This document shows positions 26,358-34,789 of a stretch of DNA of 64,000 bases, piece after piece (position 1 is the first letter of the stretch; each line of letters opens with the position of its first letter). The stretch is taken from assembly GCA_002239065.1 (NCBI GenBank), contig MPNO01000002.1:1-64000 (forward strand), given 5' to 3'. The translations under genes and the position numbers were made by a program. The stretch is from Defluviicoccus sp. bin129 (GTDB lineage: Bacteria; Pseudomonadota; Alphaproteobacteria; MPNO01). The notes below the pieces were generated by a model. It did no database searches and had not been told where the DNA came from. It saw only the letters and a list, made by a program, of their open reading frames with translations.

Positions 26358-28344
26358 GTCCGCGGTGCCGAACGGCGAGCTCGCGTTGCGCCGCTGGGTG
26401 GCCGGCACCGGGCAGTCCGGGCTCCGCGTCGCGCTCTTCCTGGTGGCGCCGTCGGTGCTCGTCCTGGCGCTCGGACCGTTCCTGCCGGACTGGCTGAGAA
26501 TCGTCCCCCAGGAATGGTCGGCGCCGTTCGTCGGCTGGATCAACGCGGCGGTCGAAATCCTGCGCCGGGAGGAGATATTCGGCCTCTTCACCTTCCGGGA
26601 CCTGACCCGGGCGATCGCCAACCTGATCGACTACCCGCTCGACTTCGTGGAGGCAATTCTGGTCGCCGGGTTCTCGGAGTCGGTTCCGGGCCTGCCCTGG
26701 ATCGCGGTCACCGGGCTGGCGATCGTCCTCGGCTGGTATCTGCAGGGCCGCCAGCTCGGCGTCATCGCCGGGATCTGCTTCGCCTATATGGCGATCTTCG
26801 GCAAATGGGAACTGTCGATGGTCACCCTGTCGGTGGTCCTGGTGGCCGCGCCGATCGCCGGCGCGATCGGGGTCGCGCTCGGCATCGCGGCGTACAAGAG
26901 GCGCTGGTTCGAGACAGTGCTGTGGCCGATCCTCAACGTCATGCAGGCGCTGCCGCATTTTTCCTACATGATCCCGGTCGCAATTTTCATCGGCATCGGC
27001 CACAAGGCGGGCACGATCGCGACCATCATCTTCGCTTTCCCGGTGATGGCGCGGCTCACCCTGCTGGGGCTGAAGGGGGTGTCGCCGGAGGTGCGCGAGG
27101 CCGGCACCATGGCCGGCTGCACGAAGCGCCAGATGCTGTGGAAGGTCGAGCTGCCGGCGGCGCGGCCGACCCTGATGGTCGGCGTCAACCAGGTCATCAT
27201 GCTCTGCCTGGCGATGGTCGTCCTCGCCTCCTTCGTCGGCGCCAAGGGGCTGGGTCACGATCTCCTCAACCGGCTGCGCTCGCTGTGGATCGGCCAGGCG
27301 CTGGAAATCGGCGTGGTGATCGTGTTCATGGCGATCATCCTCGACCGGCTGAGCCAGGCCTGGGCGCGGAAAGAACCGGAGCACATGCGGGAAGGTCCGT
27401 TCCACGTTCGCCATCCCTTCCTGACCGCCGGCGCCGCGGTCGTCGTCGTCTCCTATGTCATGGCGGCGTTCGTCCCGGCCTTGCAGCTCTGGCCGAAATC
27501 GCTGTCGATCACCACCGCGCCGCTGTGGGACGCGCTGATCGACGACATCATCGTCTACGCCTTCGACTATCTGGAGCTGATCAAGGACACGCTTCTGGTC
27601 CATGTCCTGATCCCGATGCGCGACCTTTACCTGATGCTCCCCTGGTCGGCGCTGCTGGTCTTCGCGGTGACCCTGGGATGGTATTACGGCGGCTGGCAAG
27701 TCGCCGGCATCCAGGCGCTGTTCGCCCTCTATCTTGCCTTTGCCGGGTTTTGGGAACGGACCCTGATCACCGCCTACATGGTCAGCTTCGCGGTGATCGT
27801 CTGCGTGATAATCGGGTCGATCGTCGGCATCTGGGCGGCGGCGGGGCCCAGGCGGACGAAGGTGGTGGAGCTGATCCTCGATACCTTCCAGACCTTCCCG
27901 TCCTTCATCTACCTCATCCCGGCGATCATGCTGTTCAGCGTCAACGACTTCGCCGCCATCATGGCGATCGTGATCTATGCGACGATCCCGACGACGCGGT
28001 TGACCATTTTCGGGTTGCGGATGGTGCCGCACGATATCGTGGAGGCAGCGATCACATCGGGCTGCACGCCGCGCCAGGTGTTGTGGAAGGTGCGGATGCC
28101 GCTCGCCTTCCCGGCGATCATGCTGGGCATCAACCAGACGATCATGTACGCGCTGTTCATGGTGGTGATCGCCGCCTTCATCGGCACCACGGATCTCGGC
28201 CAGGAGATTTTCCGGTCCAAGGCCGACAACAACGCGGGCAAGTCGCTGGTCGTGGGCCTGTGCATCGCCTTCATGGGCCTGATGGCAGACCAGCTGATCA
28301 ACGCCTGGGCCCGGGAACGCAAGAAGCTGCTGGGGCTGGAATGA
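26350..28344 (+). CDS. proW: Double-length glycine betaine/proline-type ABC permease (ProW-type, two domains)
   Basis: The 664-residue GTG-initiated protein contains two complete permease units in tandem. The first coupling segment reads VREAGTMAGCTKRQMLWKVELP (about residues 245-270), the second IVEAAITSGCTPRQVLWKVRMP (about 565-585). E. coli ProW has one unit of about 350 residues and acts as a homodimer, so this chain should form the whole channel as one polypeptide. Membrane segments are abundant throughout, with a linker around residue 340-360. It is coupled to proV by an 8-bp overlap; the binding protein is divergent. Confidence 0.92.
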   Translation: MAESAVPNGELALRRWVAGTGQSGLRVALFLVAPSVLVLALGPFLPDWLRIVPQEWSAPFVGWINAAVEILRREEIFGLFTFRDLTRAIANLIDYPLDFVEAILVAGFSESVPGLPWIAVTGLAIVLGWYLQGRQLGVIAGICFAYMAIFGKWELSMVTLSVVLVAAPIAGAIGVALGIAAYKRRWFETVLWPILNVMQALPHFSYMIPVAIFIGIGHKAGTIATIIFAFPVMARLTLLGLKGVSPEVREAGTMAGCTKRQMLWKVELPAARPTLMVGVNQVIMLCLAMVVLASFVGAKGLGHDLLNRLRSLWIGQALEIGVVIVFMAIILDRLSQAWARKEPEHMREGPFHVRHPFLTAGAAVVVVSYVMAAFVPALQLWPKSLSITTAPLWDALIDDIIVYAFDYLELIKDTLLVHVLIPMRDLYLMLPWSALLVFAVTLGWYYGGWQVAGIQALFALYLAFAGFWERTLITAYMVSFAVIVCVIIGSIVGIWAAAGPRRTKVVELILDTFQTFPSFIYLIPAIMLFSVNDFAAIMAIVIYATIPTTRLTIFGLRMVPHDIVEAAITSGCTPRQVLWKVRMPLAFPAIMLGINQTIMYALFMVVIAAFIGTTDLGQEIFRSKADNNAGKSLVVGLCIAFMGLMADQLINAWARERKKLLGLE

Positions 28345-28380
28345 CCGGCCGGGCGGGCGAACCGCCGCCGGTGCTACGGC

Positions 28381-30645
28381 TCAGTCGCTCCGGAACCGCC
28401 GCAACACGTTGTCGAGCATGCGCGATATGTTGTTGTCGAAGCCGTTATGGGGAAGGCTCCCGCAGAATGTGATCGAGCCGACCGAGAACACCGCGCCGCC
28501 GTTGGGCGTCTCGAAGAACACGATCTCGGAGCGGATGAGATCCCGGGTCGGCAGGCCGGGACGGTTGACGTAGTGGTTCAGCATCTCCTCCGGCACCAGC
28601 ATGAAGGTGTCGTCCTGCTGCTGCGAGCGGGCGAGCACGAGGGCGTGCGGCGGCGATCCGAGGCTCGGGTCCAGCCAGTCTAGCTCGAAGCCGGCCGCCC
28701 CGCCGCCGCTCAGGCCGAAATCGCCGAGCGGCTCGTCGTCGTCGATGCCCTCGAAGATCCAGGCGGCGCGGGGGGCGCGGGGGGGGGGCGGGCGCCGGGA
28801 GGCGGGGGCGGGGCAGGGGCGGGGGGGGGGGGGCAGCCGCGGGTAGGCGGTGCCGTGAAAGTCGCCCTGGGCGATGAACCCCACCCCGGCGAGACGCTGG
28901 GGCGCGCGGCCGCTATTCCGCCACAGCCCGCCATAGCCGCCGTCGAAGGCGTTGTAGTACTCCCCGGGCTCGGCCGCCCAGGCGCGGATTCCGGTCTCGC
29001 CGCGGCGGATCTCGACCGCGCCCGGCAGCGCCGCATTCACGGCGACGCGCCAGTAGAACCCGTTGCCGCCGAGATACATCAGGCGGCCGCCCCGTTCGGT
29101 GTACCCGGCGAGCGCGTCGAGCGAGCCCGGGGTGTGGTATTCCGGGTGGGAGCCCGTCATCACCACCTTGTACCGTGCGATCGCGCCGACGCCGTCCGCC
29201 TCCAGATCCTCGTCCGTTATGACGTCGAATTCGTGGCCGAGCGCGTCGAGCCAGGCGAGAAGATGGGTGTCGGCGGGGAAGTGGCGCAGGCAGGAGCCGC
29301 CCAGGGGATCGGCGTAGGCGCAGTACCCGGAGCGCTGGTTGAGGATCGGGCGCAGCCGCGACGAATAGGCGACCCCGCTGCCGTCGCTATGGCGGTTATA
29401 GGTCGAGATCCCGTATTCGGGATGCTCGTCCGGCGTCCACGGGCGCGCCCCCCAGCGCGCGACCTGCCCGCGATAGGCGTCGTCGACATTGCCGCGGGCG
29501 AAGTTGGCGTAGACGGTGTAGGTGAAGGCGGGGATGAGCACGCAGGCGCTCGATTGCGCCCGGCCCGGCGCCGCGCGCACAAAGAAGGGGATCATGTCCT
29601 CGTCGTCGCCGCTCCGCAGGCGTACCGCGTACACGCCGCTCCTGAAGTCCTCGGGCACCTCGAAGCTGAAATCGGTCTCCCAGAGACAGTCGTAGAGGTC
29701 GTCGTCGTGAAAGTGGATCGCGGCGTACTGGTCCGGGGCGTGGCGCCAGCACATCTCCTCGCCGGTCCAGCCCGAGCCCTTCATCGCGCGCGCCGGCAGG
29801 TTGACGGTCTCGCCGTGCATCGCGTGCGGGCCGGTGTCGAGGATGCGCGCGGAGGACATCTCCCGCGAGAAGTCCCACGCGGCGAGCAGATCCGCGACGG
29901 ACCCCGCGCCGGGCTCTTCCCCCGCGACGCGGAATGCCGCGTCCGGGTCGAGGGCTGCCGCCACGATCCGCGGCGCTTCGAGCTTGCCATTGTAGTGGTC
30001 GCCGGGCGGCGAGCCCGCCCGCGCCGCGAACACCAGATCGCCGCTCCCGGCGCATCCCCCCTCGAATGTCGCGGCGGCGGTGGCGGAGCCCGAATCGTCG
30101 ACCGTCATGGCAGGCGCCATGGCGAGCTGGCCGACGCGGACCTCCCCCGCCCCGGCGTCGAAGGCGAGGAAGACCCGGTACCAGGCGCGGGCACGCAGCG
30201 CCTTGCCGGTGTCGAGGACCACCGTCCCGGTGCCGTCGCTCAGCGTAGCGGCGAGCGAGCCGGTCTCGCCGATCTCCAGGGCGAAGCCGGCACCGGTGGC
30301 GTCATCGACACGCGACACCAGACCCTGCCGGCGGGAAAGACCGGGCAGGGTGGGCCAGATGGTGGCGGTCACGGTGAAGCTCTCGAGCGCATCGAGCGGC
30401 GCGGCGGCGGCGACGCGTGCCCAGGAGCCGTTGTGGATCGGCTGCACCCGCGACGGATAGCGGCCGGCGAAGGCGGCCTCGACGGGGTGCTCGCGGATGC
30501 CGGGACCGGCCGGGTTGGGATCGCCGCAGACGACGCGCACCAGTCGCGCCTCGTAATCCTCCGGCGCGGTCGAGGACACCTTGAAGGCGATGGATTGGCC
30601 GGGCGCTACCGAATAGCGGTCGGCATAGCCGGTGATCGGAAGCAT
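28381..30645 (-). CDS. N,N-dimethylformamidase large-subunit-like protein
   Basis: ATG 30645 with a GGAGA site gives 754 residues, close to the length of DMFase beta subunits (about 760). The N-terminal region (about 60-250) looks like a LamG jelly-roll; the C-terminal half carries the DMFA2-type core with CVLIPAFTYTVYAN, GYCAYADPLGG and VVMTGSHPEYHTP, where Tyr and Glu would coordinate the iron described for Paracoccus DMFase. The family hydrolyses N-substituted formamides to formate and amine. No separate small subunit gene is seen. Residues near 594-615 are an unusual Pro/Arg/Ala-rich run encoded by a poly-G tract (28769-28833, with 13 consecutive G), absent from what I recall of the family, perhaps an error or unstable insertion. 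Confidence 0.75.
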   Translation of the reverse strand: MLPITGYADRYSVAPGQSIAFKVSSTAPEDYEARLVRVVCGDPNPAGPGIREHPVEAAFAGRYPSRVQPIHNGSWARVAAAAPLDALESFTVTATIWPTLPGLSRRQGLVSRVDDATGAGFALEIGETGSLAATLSDGTGTVVLDTGKALRARAWYRVFLAFDAGAGEVRVGQLAMAPAMTVDDSGSATAAATFEGGCAGSGDLVFAARAGSPPGDHYNGKLEAPRIVAAALDPDAAFRVAGEEPGAGSVADLLAAWDFSREMSSARILDTGPHAMHGETVNLPARAMKGSGWTGEEMCWRHAPDQYAAIHFHDDDLYDCLWETDFSFEVPEDFRSGVYAVRLRSGDDEDMIPFFVRAAPGRAQSSACVLIPAFTYTVYANFARGNVDDAYRGQVARWGARPWTPDEHPEYGISTYNRHSDGSGVAYSSRLRPILNQRSGYCAYADPLGGSCLRHFPADTHLLAWLDALGHEFDVITDEDLEADGVGAIARYKVVMTGSHPEYHTPGSLDALAGYTERGGRLMYLGGNGFYWRVAVNAALPGAVEIRRGETGIRAWAAEPGEYYNAFDGGYGGLWRNSGRAPQRLAGVGFIAQGDFHGTAYPRLPPPPRPCPAPASRRPPPPRAPRAAWIFEGIDDDEPLGDFGLSGGGAAGFELDWLDPSLGSPPHALVLARSQQQDDTFMLVPEEMLNHYVNRPGLPTRDLIRSEIVFFETPNGGAVFSVGSITFCGSLPHNGFDNNISRMLDNVLRRFRSD

Positions 30646-30989
30646 CTCGCGTCTCCAGGGTGCCGGGGCCGTGCCGCCATCGGCGGGGCAAACGCGCCGA
30701 CGGCGAACCCGTCGTCGCACCTGCGAGACCGCCCCCGGCAGGCTGAAAAGCGTATTGAAATACCCGCAAGACCGCAAATCGGACCCGTTGCCGATGGCGG
30801 CGCACGCGGTGGAGGCGGCGGCGGCGGCCAAACTGTGAGGTGATTGCCGTCGCGGAACATAATATGATTTCCCCGTTGACTTCCATCGTGGGCGACCGCC
30901 GTCATATGAAAGCTGGCCGCGCGCCGGCCGGGCGGCGCTGCGGGCGCCAGGCCGCCATGGATTCGATCGAACGCTGGAGAGGTCGCAGG

Positions 30990-31457
30990 ATGACCAAGAT
31001 CACGGACGATATGAAGGACATCATCAGCCGCGCCATCCTTTCGTTTGTCGCGACCGTCAACGAGGACGGCACACCGAACCTGTCCCCGAAAGCATCGCTC
31101 AAGGCGCATGGCGACAAGCTGTTCTTCGCGAACATGGCCTCACCGAACACGATCAGGAATCTGCGCGCCAATCCGGCCATCGAGATCAATGTCGTCGACG
31201 TTTTCTCGCGCCGCGGCTACCGGTTCCGAGGCACGGCCGAAATACTGCCGCCCGGGACCGACGACTATCGGGCCATCGCCGAATGGGTTTGGGAGATCAA
31301 CGGCAGGGAATACCCCGTCCATCAGGTGGTGCGGATCGAAGTCGAAGACGCCAGGCCCGTTCTGTCGCCAGCCTACACGTTCGGCGACGCGGACGAGGCG
31401 CAGCTGCGCACCGCGTACATGCCCAAATATGGCGTGCGGCCGCTGGACTCAGGGTGA
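30990..31457 (+). CDS. Pyridoxamine 5'-phosphate oxidase-fold flavoprotein
   Basis: A 155-residue protein with the split-barrel fold: FVATVNEDGTPNLSPKASLKAH and FANMASPNTIRNLRANP are the flavin-binding strands of PNPOx-like proteins. The 345 bp upstream (30646-30989) form the divergent space with the DMFase-like gene; nothing else is seen there. The start ATG is preceded by GGAGAGGTCGCAGG. Such proteins bind FMN or F420 and may reduce small substrates; none is named by the context. The Baeyer-Villiger-type gene follows 122 bp downstream on the same strand. Confidence 0.85.
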   Translation: MTKITDDMKDIISRAILSFVATVNEDGTPNLSPKASLKAHGDKLFFANMASPNTIRNLRANPAIEINVVDVFSRRGYRFRGTAEILPPGTDDYRAIAEWVWEINGREYPVHQVVRIEVEDARPVLSPAYTFGDADEAQLRTAYMPKYGVRPLDSG

Positions 31458-31579
31458 TATTGGGCGCCGAAATCAAACGGCCGGCAACGACGACAGGCGT
31501 TCGGTCGCCGGGCCAAGTCGCCGGCGCGGCGAATTCGAGGTTGAAGCCGCCAGTCAAGGCCTGACAAGGGGCTCGCGCG

Positions 31580-33208
31580 ATGCCGTCAAGAAAGTCCATC
31601 TCCGCCGAGGCCGACTTCGATGCCGTTGTCGTCGGCGCGGGTTTCGCTGGCGTCTATCTCGTCTACCGCCTGCGGGCGCTCGGTCTTTCGGTCCGGTTGT
31701 ACGAGGCAGCGCCGGGGGTCGGCGGGACCTGGTATTGGGACAGGTATCCCGGTGCCGCCTGCGACATCGAGAGCCTGGAATATTCCTATTCCTTTTCCGA
31801 GGACCTGCAACGGGAGTGGTCCTGGAGCCGACGCTTCGCGCGCCAACCGGAAATCCTCGCCTACATCAACCACGTCGTCGACAGGTTCGACCTGCGCCAG
31901 CACATGCAGTTCGAAACGCGCGTGCTGTCCGCCGCCTTCGATGGCGGCACGGCGCTATGGCGTGTCACGACCGATCGGAGCGGCGAGGTAACCGCCCGCT
32001 TCGCGGTGATGGCGGTTGGCTACATGTCGACGCCGAAGGCGGACGAAATCGACGGTCTGGATCGCTTCGCGGGCGAGCTATACCGGACCTTCGATTGGCC
32101 CGACCGGGCGGTCGAATTCGCCGGAAAGCAGGTCGGCGTGGTCGGTACCGGACCGTCGGGCATTCAGTGCATTCCGGTGATCGCGGAGCAGGCGGAAACC
32201 CTCACGGTGTTTCAGCGCACGCCGAACTTCAGCGTTTCGGTTCAAAACGGCCCCATGGACTCCGGCTATCAGGAAAGGATCAAGGCGACCTATCACGAGG
32301 TTCGGCGCAAGGAACGCAATTCCGAGTGCGGCATCGACATCTGGATGGATGCCCTGAAAATTCCGACAACCGCCGTGTCCGCCGATGAGATGGAGGCTGA
32401 GTTCGAGCGGCGCTGGGAAGCGGGCGGGCTGTACCTGCTGACCTCCTACACCGACATCCTGTTCGATCCCGAGGCCAACGCCAGGGTCGCCGAGTTCGTG
32501 CGTAGGAAGATTCGCGCAAAGATCGACGACCCGGAATTGGCCGAGTTGCTCGTACCGAAGGGCTACGCGTTCGGCAGCCGGCGCGTATGCACCGACAGCA
32601 ATTACTTCGAGACCTTCAACCGTCCCAATGTGAAGCTGGTCGACATCCGTTCCTCGCCGATCGCCGCTGTCGAGGAGACGGGGCTGCGCACGGGAGACCG
32701 GCTCCATGAGCTGGACATGCTCGTCCTGGCGACGGGTTTCGATGCGCTGACCGGCGCCCTGGAGAGGATGGATATCCGCGGTCGTGACAACGAAGCCCTG
32801 CGGGATCGTTGGGCGAACGGACCGCTCACCAATTTCGGCATGATGACCGCGCGGTTTCCGAATTTCTTCATGGTGGATTGTGCACACCATCCTTTCACTT
32901 CGTACAACACCGTGCCCGGGGTTGAGTTTCAAACCGAATGGGTGACGGATCTGATCGAACATATGCGGCGCAACCTGTTCCGCACCGTTGAACCCACCCG
33001 CGACGCGGAACGGTGGTACACCGATCACTTGCAGGAGGTGGGGGCAAGAACTCTGCTCGCCGACGGCGACAACTGGTACAACGGCGCCAACGTTCGGGGA
33101 AAACTGCGGGTTCTTCGCAGCTACTATGGCGGCTTTCAGTCGTACAAGAAGCTGGTTCTGGATTCGGTCGCCCAAGGCTATGCAGGGTTCCGGTTCCAGG
33201 ATATGTAG
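31580..33208 (+). CDS. Baeyer-Villiger-type flavin monooxygenase with altered fingerprint
   Basis: The 542-residue protein has two Rossmann motifs, GAGFAG (19-24) for FAD and GTGPSG (189-194) for NADPH, and the GGTWYWDRYPGAACDIES segment shared with cyclohexanone monooxygenase-type enzymes. The BVMO fingerprint FxGxxxHxxxWP appears at residues 163-174 as F-A-G-E-L-Y-R-T-F-D-W-P, so its central His is Arg169. That residue links the NADP domain to catalysis in known BVMOs, so activity may differ. Expected reaction is insertion of oxygen next to a ketone. AAGGGG precedes the ATG. An IS3-like remnant follows. Confidence 0.88.
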   Translation: MPSRKSISAEADFDAVVVGAGFAGVYLVYRLRALGLSVRLYEAAPGVGGTWYWDRYPGAACDIESLEYSYSFSEDLQREWSWSRRFARQPEILAYINHVVDRFDLRQHMQFETRVLSAAFDGGTALWRVTTDRSGEVTARFAVMAVGYMSTPKADEIDGLDRFAGELYRTFDWPDRAVEFAGKQVGVVGTGPSGIQCIPVIAEQAETLTVFQRTPNFSVSVQNGPMDSGYQERIKATYHEVRRKERNSECGIDIWMDALKIPTTAVSADEMEAEFERRWEAGGLYLLTSYTDILFDPEANARVAEFVRRKIRAKIDDPELAELLVPKGYAFGSRRVCTDSNYFETFNRPNVKLVDIRSSPIAAVEETGLRTGDRLHELDMLVLATGFDALTGALERMDIRGRDNEALRDRWANGPLTNFGMMTARFPNFFMVDCAHHPFTSYNTVPGVEFQTEWVTDLIEHMRRNLFRTVEPTRDAERWYTDHLQEVGARTLLADGDNWYNGANVRGKLRVLRSYYGGFQSYKKLVLDSVAQGYAGFRFQDM

Positions 33209-33278
33209 TGGAGGCAGCCGGTTGATTCTCCCCCATGGGATGGTCCACCCTCGGGTTTGCGACCGGGGGGGACCGACG

Positions 33279-33473
33279 ATGGCAAGGAAGCACCACAAGC
33301 CGGGGGAGATCGTGAGTCTGCTGCGGCGGGAGATCCGGAAATCGCACTCCCGATGGTCGTCGAATCGGCGAATGCCCGTATTCGCGGGCGCCTCGGGCGC
33401 GACGATACGAGGCTTGCGGGCGCGATGCGCGATGACGGGTGGGGTCCATCGGGTCGTCGGGGCCGTTGCTTGA
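33279..33473 (+). pseudogene. IS3-family transposase orfA remnant
   Basis: The frame starts MARKHHKPGEIVSLLR, the typical N-terminus of orfA of IS3-family elements, then loses resemblance within about 17 residues and stops at 33473. The preceding 33225-33278 stretch could be the left end of the element. No orfB or right end is visible, so the element is a fragment left by deletion or rearrangement between the monooxygenase and the Rieske gene. Confidence 0.6.
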
Positions 33474-33532
33474 CCGCGGGCACAAGCTGCCTGAGGATTG
33501 GCTGGCGAGGACGGCGCAGGGGAGCGGCGGCG

Positions 33533-33727
33533 ATGACCGCGGGCCATCGAAAGAGCTACGAGGATCGGCTCGGCGACGGGCTCGAGATCGTGCTGGGCAA
33601 CGGAGCCGAGGACCTCGCGGCGATCGCCGAGGGTCTCAACGCGATCGGCGTCACGGGTCCCCGCGGCGAGCACTGGACAGGCACGCTGCTCGCCGCCGAG
33701 TTCGCCCGTCTCGCCGCGGCGGCCTGA
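33533..33727 (+). CDS. Small recombinase-like HTH-domain protein, 64 aa
   Basis: This 64-residue protein has EDLAAIAEGLNAIGVTGPRG followed by EHWTGTLLAAEFARLA, which matches the helix-turn-helix part of serine recombinases (the segment that follows the catalytic domain), here as a stand-alone protein. Small proteins of this kind occur next to Rieske-type oxygenase genes. The start ATG follows a GGGGAG site. It ends 20 bp before the Rieske gene, so co-expression is likely. A regulatory or structural role is possible; I cannot assign one. Confidence 0.6.
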   Translation: MTAGHRKSYEDRLGDGLEIVLGNGAEDLAAIAEGLNAIGVTGPRGEHWTGTLLAAEFARLAAAA

Positions 33728-33747
33728 CGGCCGGAGTTGGAGACGCC

Positions 33748-34782
33748 GTGAGCGAGACCCGTTCGAGCCGGACCGAAGGCCCCGTCGGGGACAGGCTCGC
33801 GGACGGGCTGCTCAATCTCTGGTATCTGGTGGCGGAGGCCCGGGACATCGGCTTCGAGCCGGTCGGGCTCAAGCGGCTCGGCCAGGACCTTGTCGTCTGG
33901 CGCGACGGCGAGGGCAAGGTGAACGCGATCGCCGACCGCTGCCCCCATCGCGGGGTCCGGCTGTCGCGGGGCCGCGTCCGCGACGGCGACATCGCCTGCG
34001 CCTATCACGGACTCCGGCTCGACGGGAACGGCGTGATCACGGCGGTCCCGCCGACGCCGGACTGTCCCTTCGTCGGGCGGAAGGCCGTGCGCAGCTACCC
34101 GTGCCGGGAGTTCAAGGGCGCAATCTGGGTCTATTTCGGGGACGAGGAGCGCCGGGACCCGCCGGAGATGATCCTGCCGGAGGAGTTCGTTTCCGACGAT
34201 TGGTCGTCCTTCCTGTTCACCCAGTCGTGGCGGTGCCACTACCAGACGGTGCTCGACAACCGGCTCGACCCGATGCACGGCTCCTACCTCCATGCCGAGA
34301 GCTACACGCTCGCCCACGGCAACAAGCAGGACCGGCTCGGGATCGAGCCCACCGCGCTGGGCTTCGTCGTCCGGCGCGAGAACCAGATCGGCGTCAACAT
34401 CGACCGCACCGAGCTGTTCCACCACCGCGACAACAACATCTGGATCCAGACCGAGATCCCCTACCCGGCCTCCGGCGGCGGCGGGTTCTTCAGGATCGGC
34501 GGCTTCGTCACGCCGATCGACCGCGAGTCCTGCCTGTTCTGGGTTTTCCGCTCGCAGCGCTCTACGGGCTGGCGTCGGGAAATGTGGCGTTTCCTGTACC
34601 GCAACCGGCTGGAGGGACGTCACCTCGACGTGCTCGACCAGGACCGCGAAATGCTGGAATCGGTCCAGCGAGACGCTGCCGGGGAAGAGTGGCTGCTGCA
34701 GACCGATATCGGCGTGAGCCGCATGCGCCGCGTGCTGCGACAGGTCGCCGAGAGCCAAGTCGCCGCGACGGCTGCCGCCTGA
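33748..34782 (+). CDS. Rieske non-haem iron oxygenase, alpha-type subunit (344 aa)
   Basis: GTG 33748 with GGAGA upstream gives 344 residues. The Rieske motif C-P-H (DRCPHRG) and C-x-Y-H (CAYHG), 17 residues apart, lies near residues 65-90. The mononuclear iron site shows LDPMHGSYLH, with Asp and two His. The VanA/LigX-type length suggests a one-component oxygenase needing a separate ferredoxin reductase, not encoded here. Possible reactions are O-demethylation or hydroxylation; the 3-hydroxyisobutyrate dehydrogenase-like gene 7 bp downstream is likely co-transcribed. Confidence 0.9.
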   Translation: MSETRSSRTEGPVGDRLADGLLNLWYLVAEARDIGFEPVGLKRLGQDLVVWRDGEGKVNAIADRCPHRGVRLSRGRVRDGDIACAYHGLRLDGNGVITAVPPTPDCPFVGRKAVRSYPCREFKGAIWVYFGDEERRDPPEMILPEEFVSDDWSSFLFTQSWRCHYQTVLDNRLDPMHGSYLHAESYTLAHGNKQDRLGIEPTALGFVVRRENQIGVNIDRTELFHHRDNNIWIQTEIPYPASGGGGFFRIGGFVTPIDRESCLFWVFRSQRSTGWRREMWRFLYRNRLEGRHLDVLDQDREMLESVQRDAAGEEWLLQTDIGVSRMRRVLRQVAESQVAATAAA

Positions 34783-34789
34783 GGCGGCG

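Noticed and set aside
26155..28032. A 625-codon minus-strand frame
   Set aside because: It is opposite the ProV and ProW genes; its Asp/Arg/His-rich repeats are a codon-shadow pattern.
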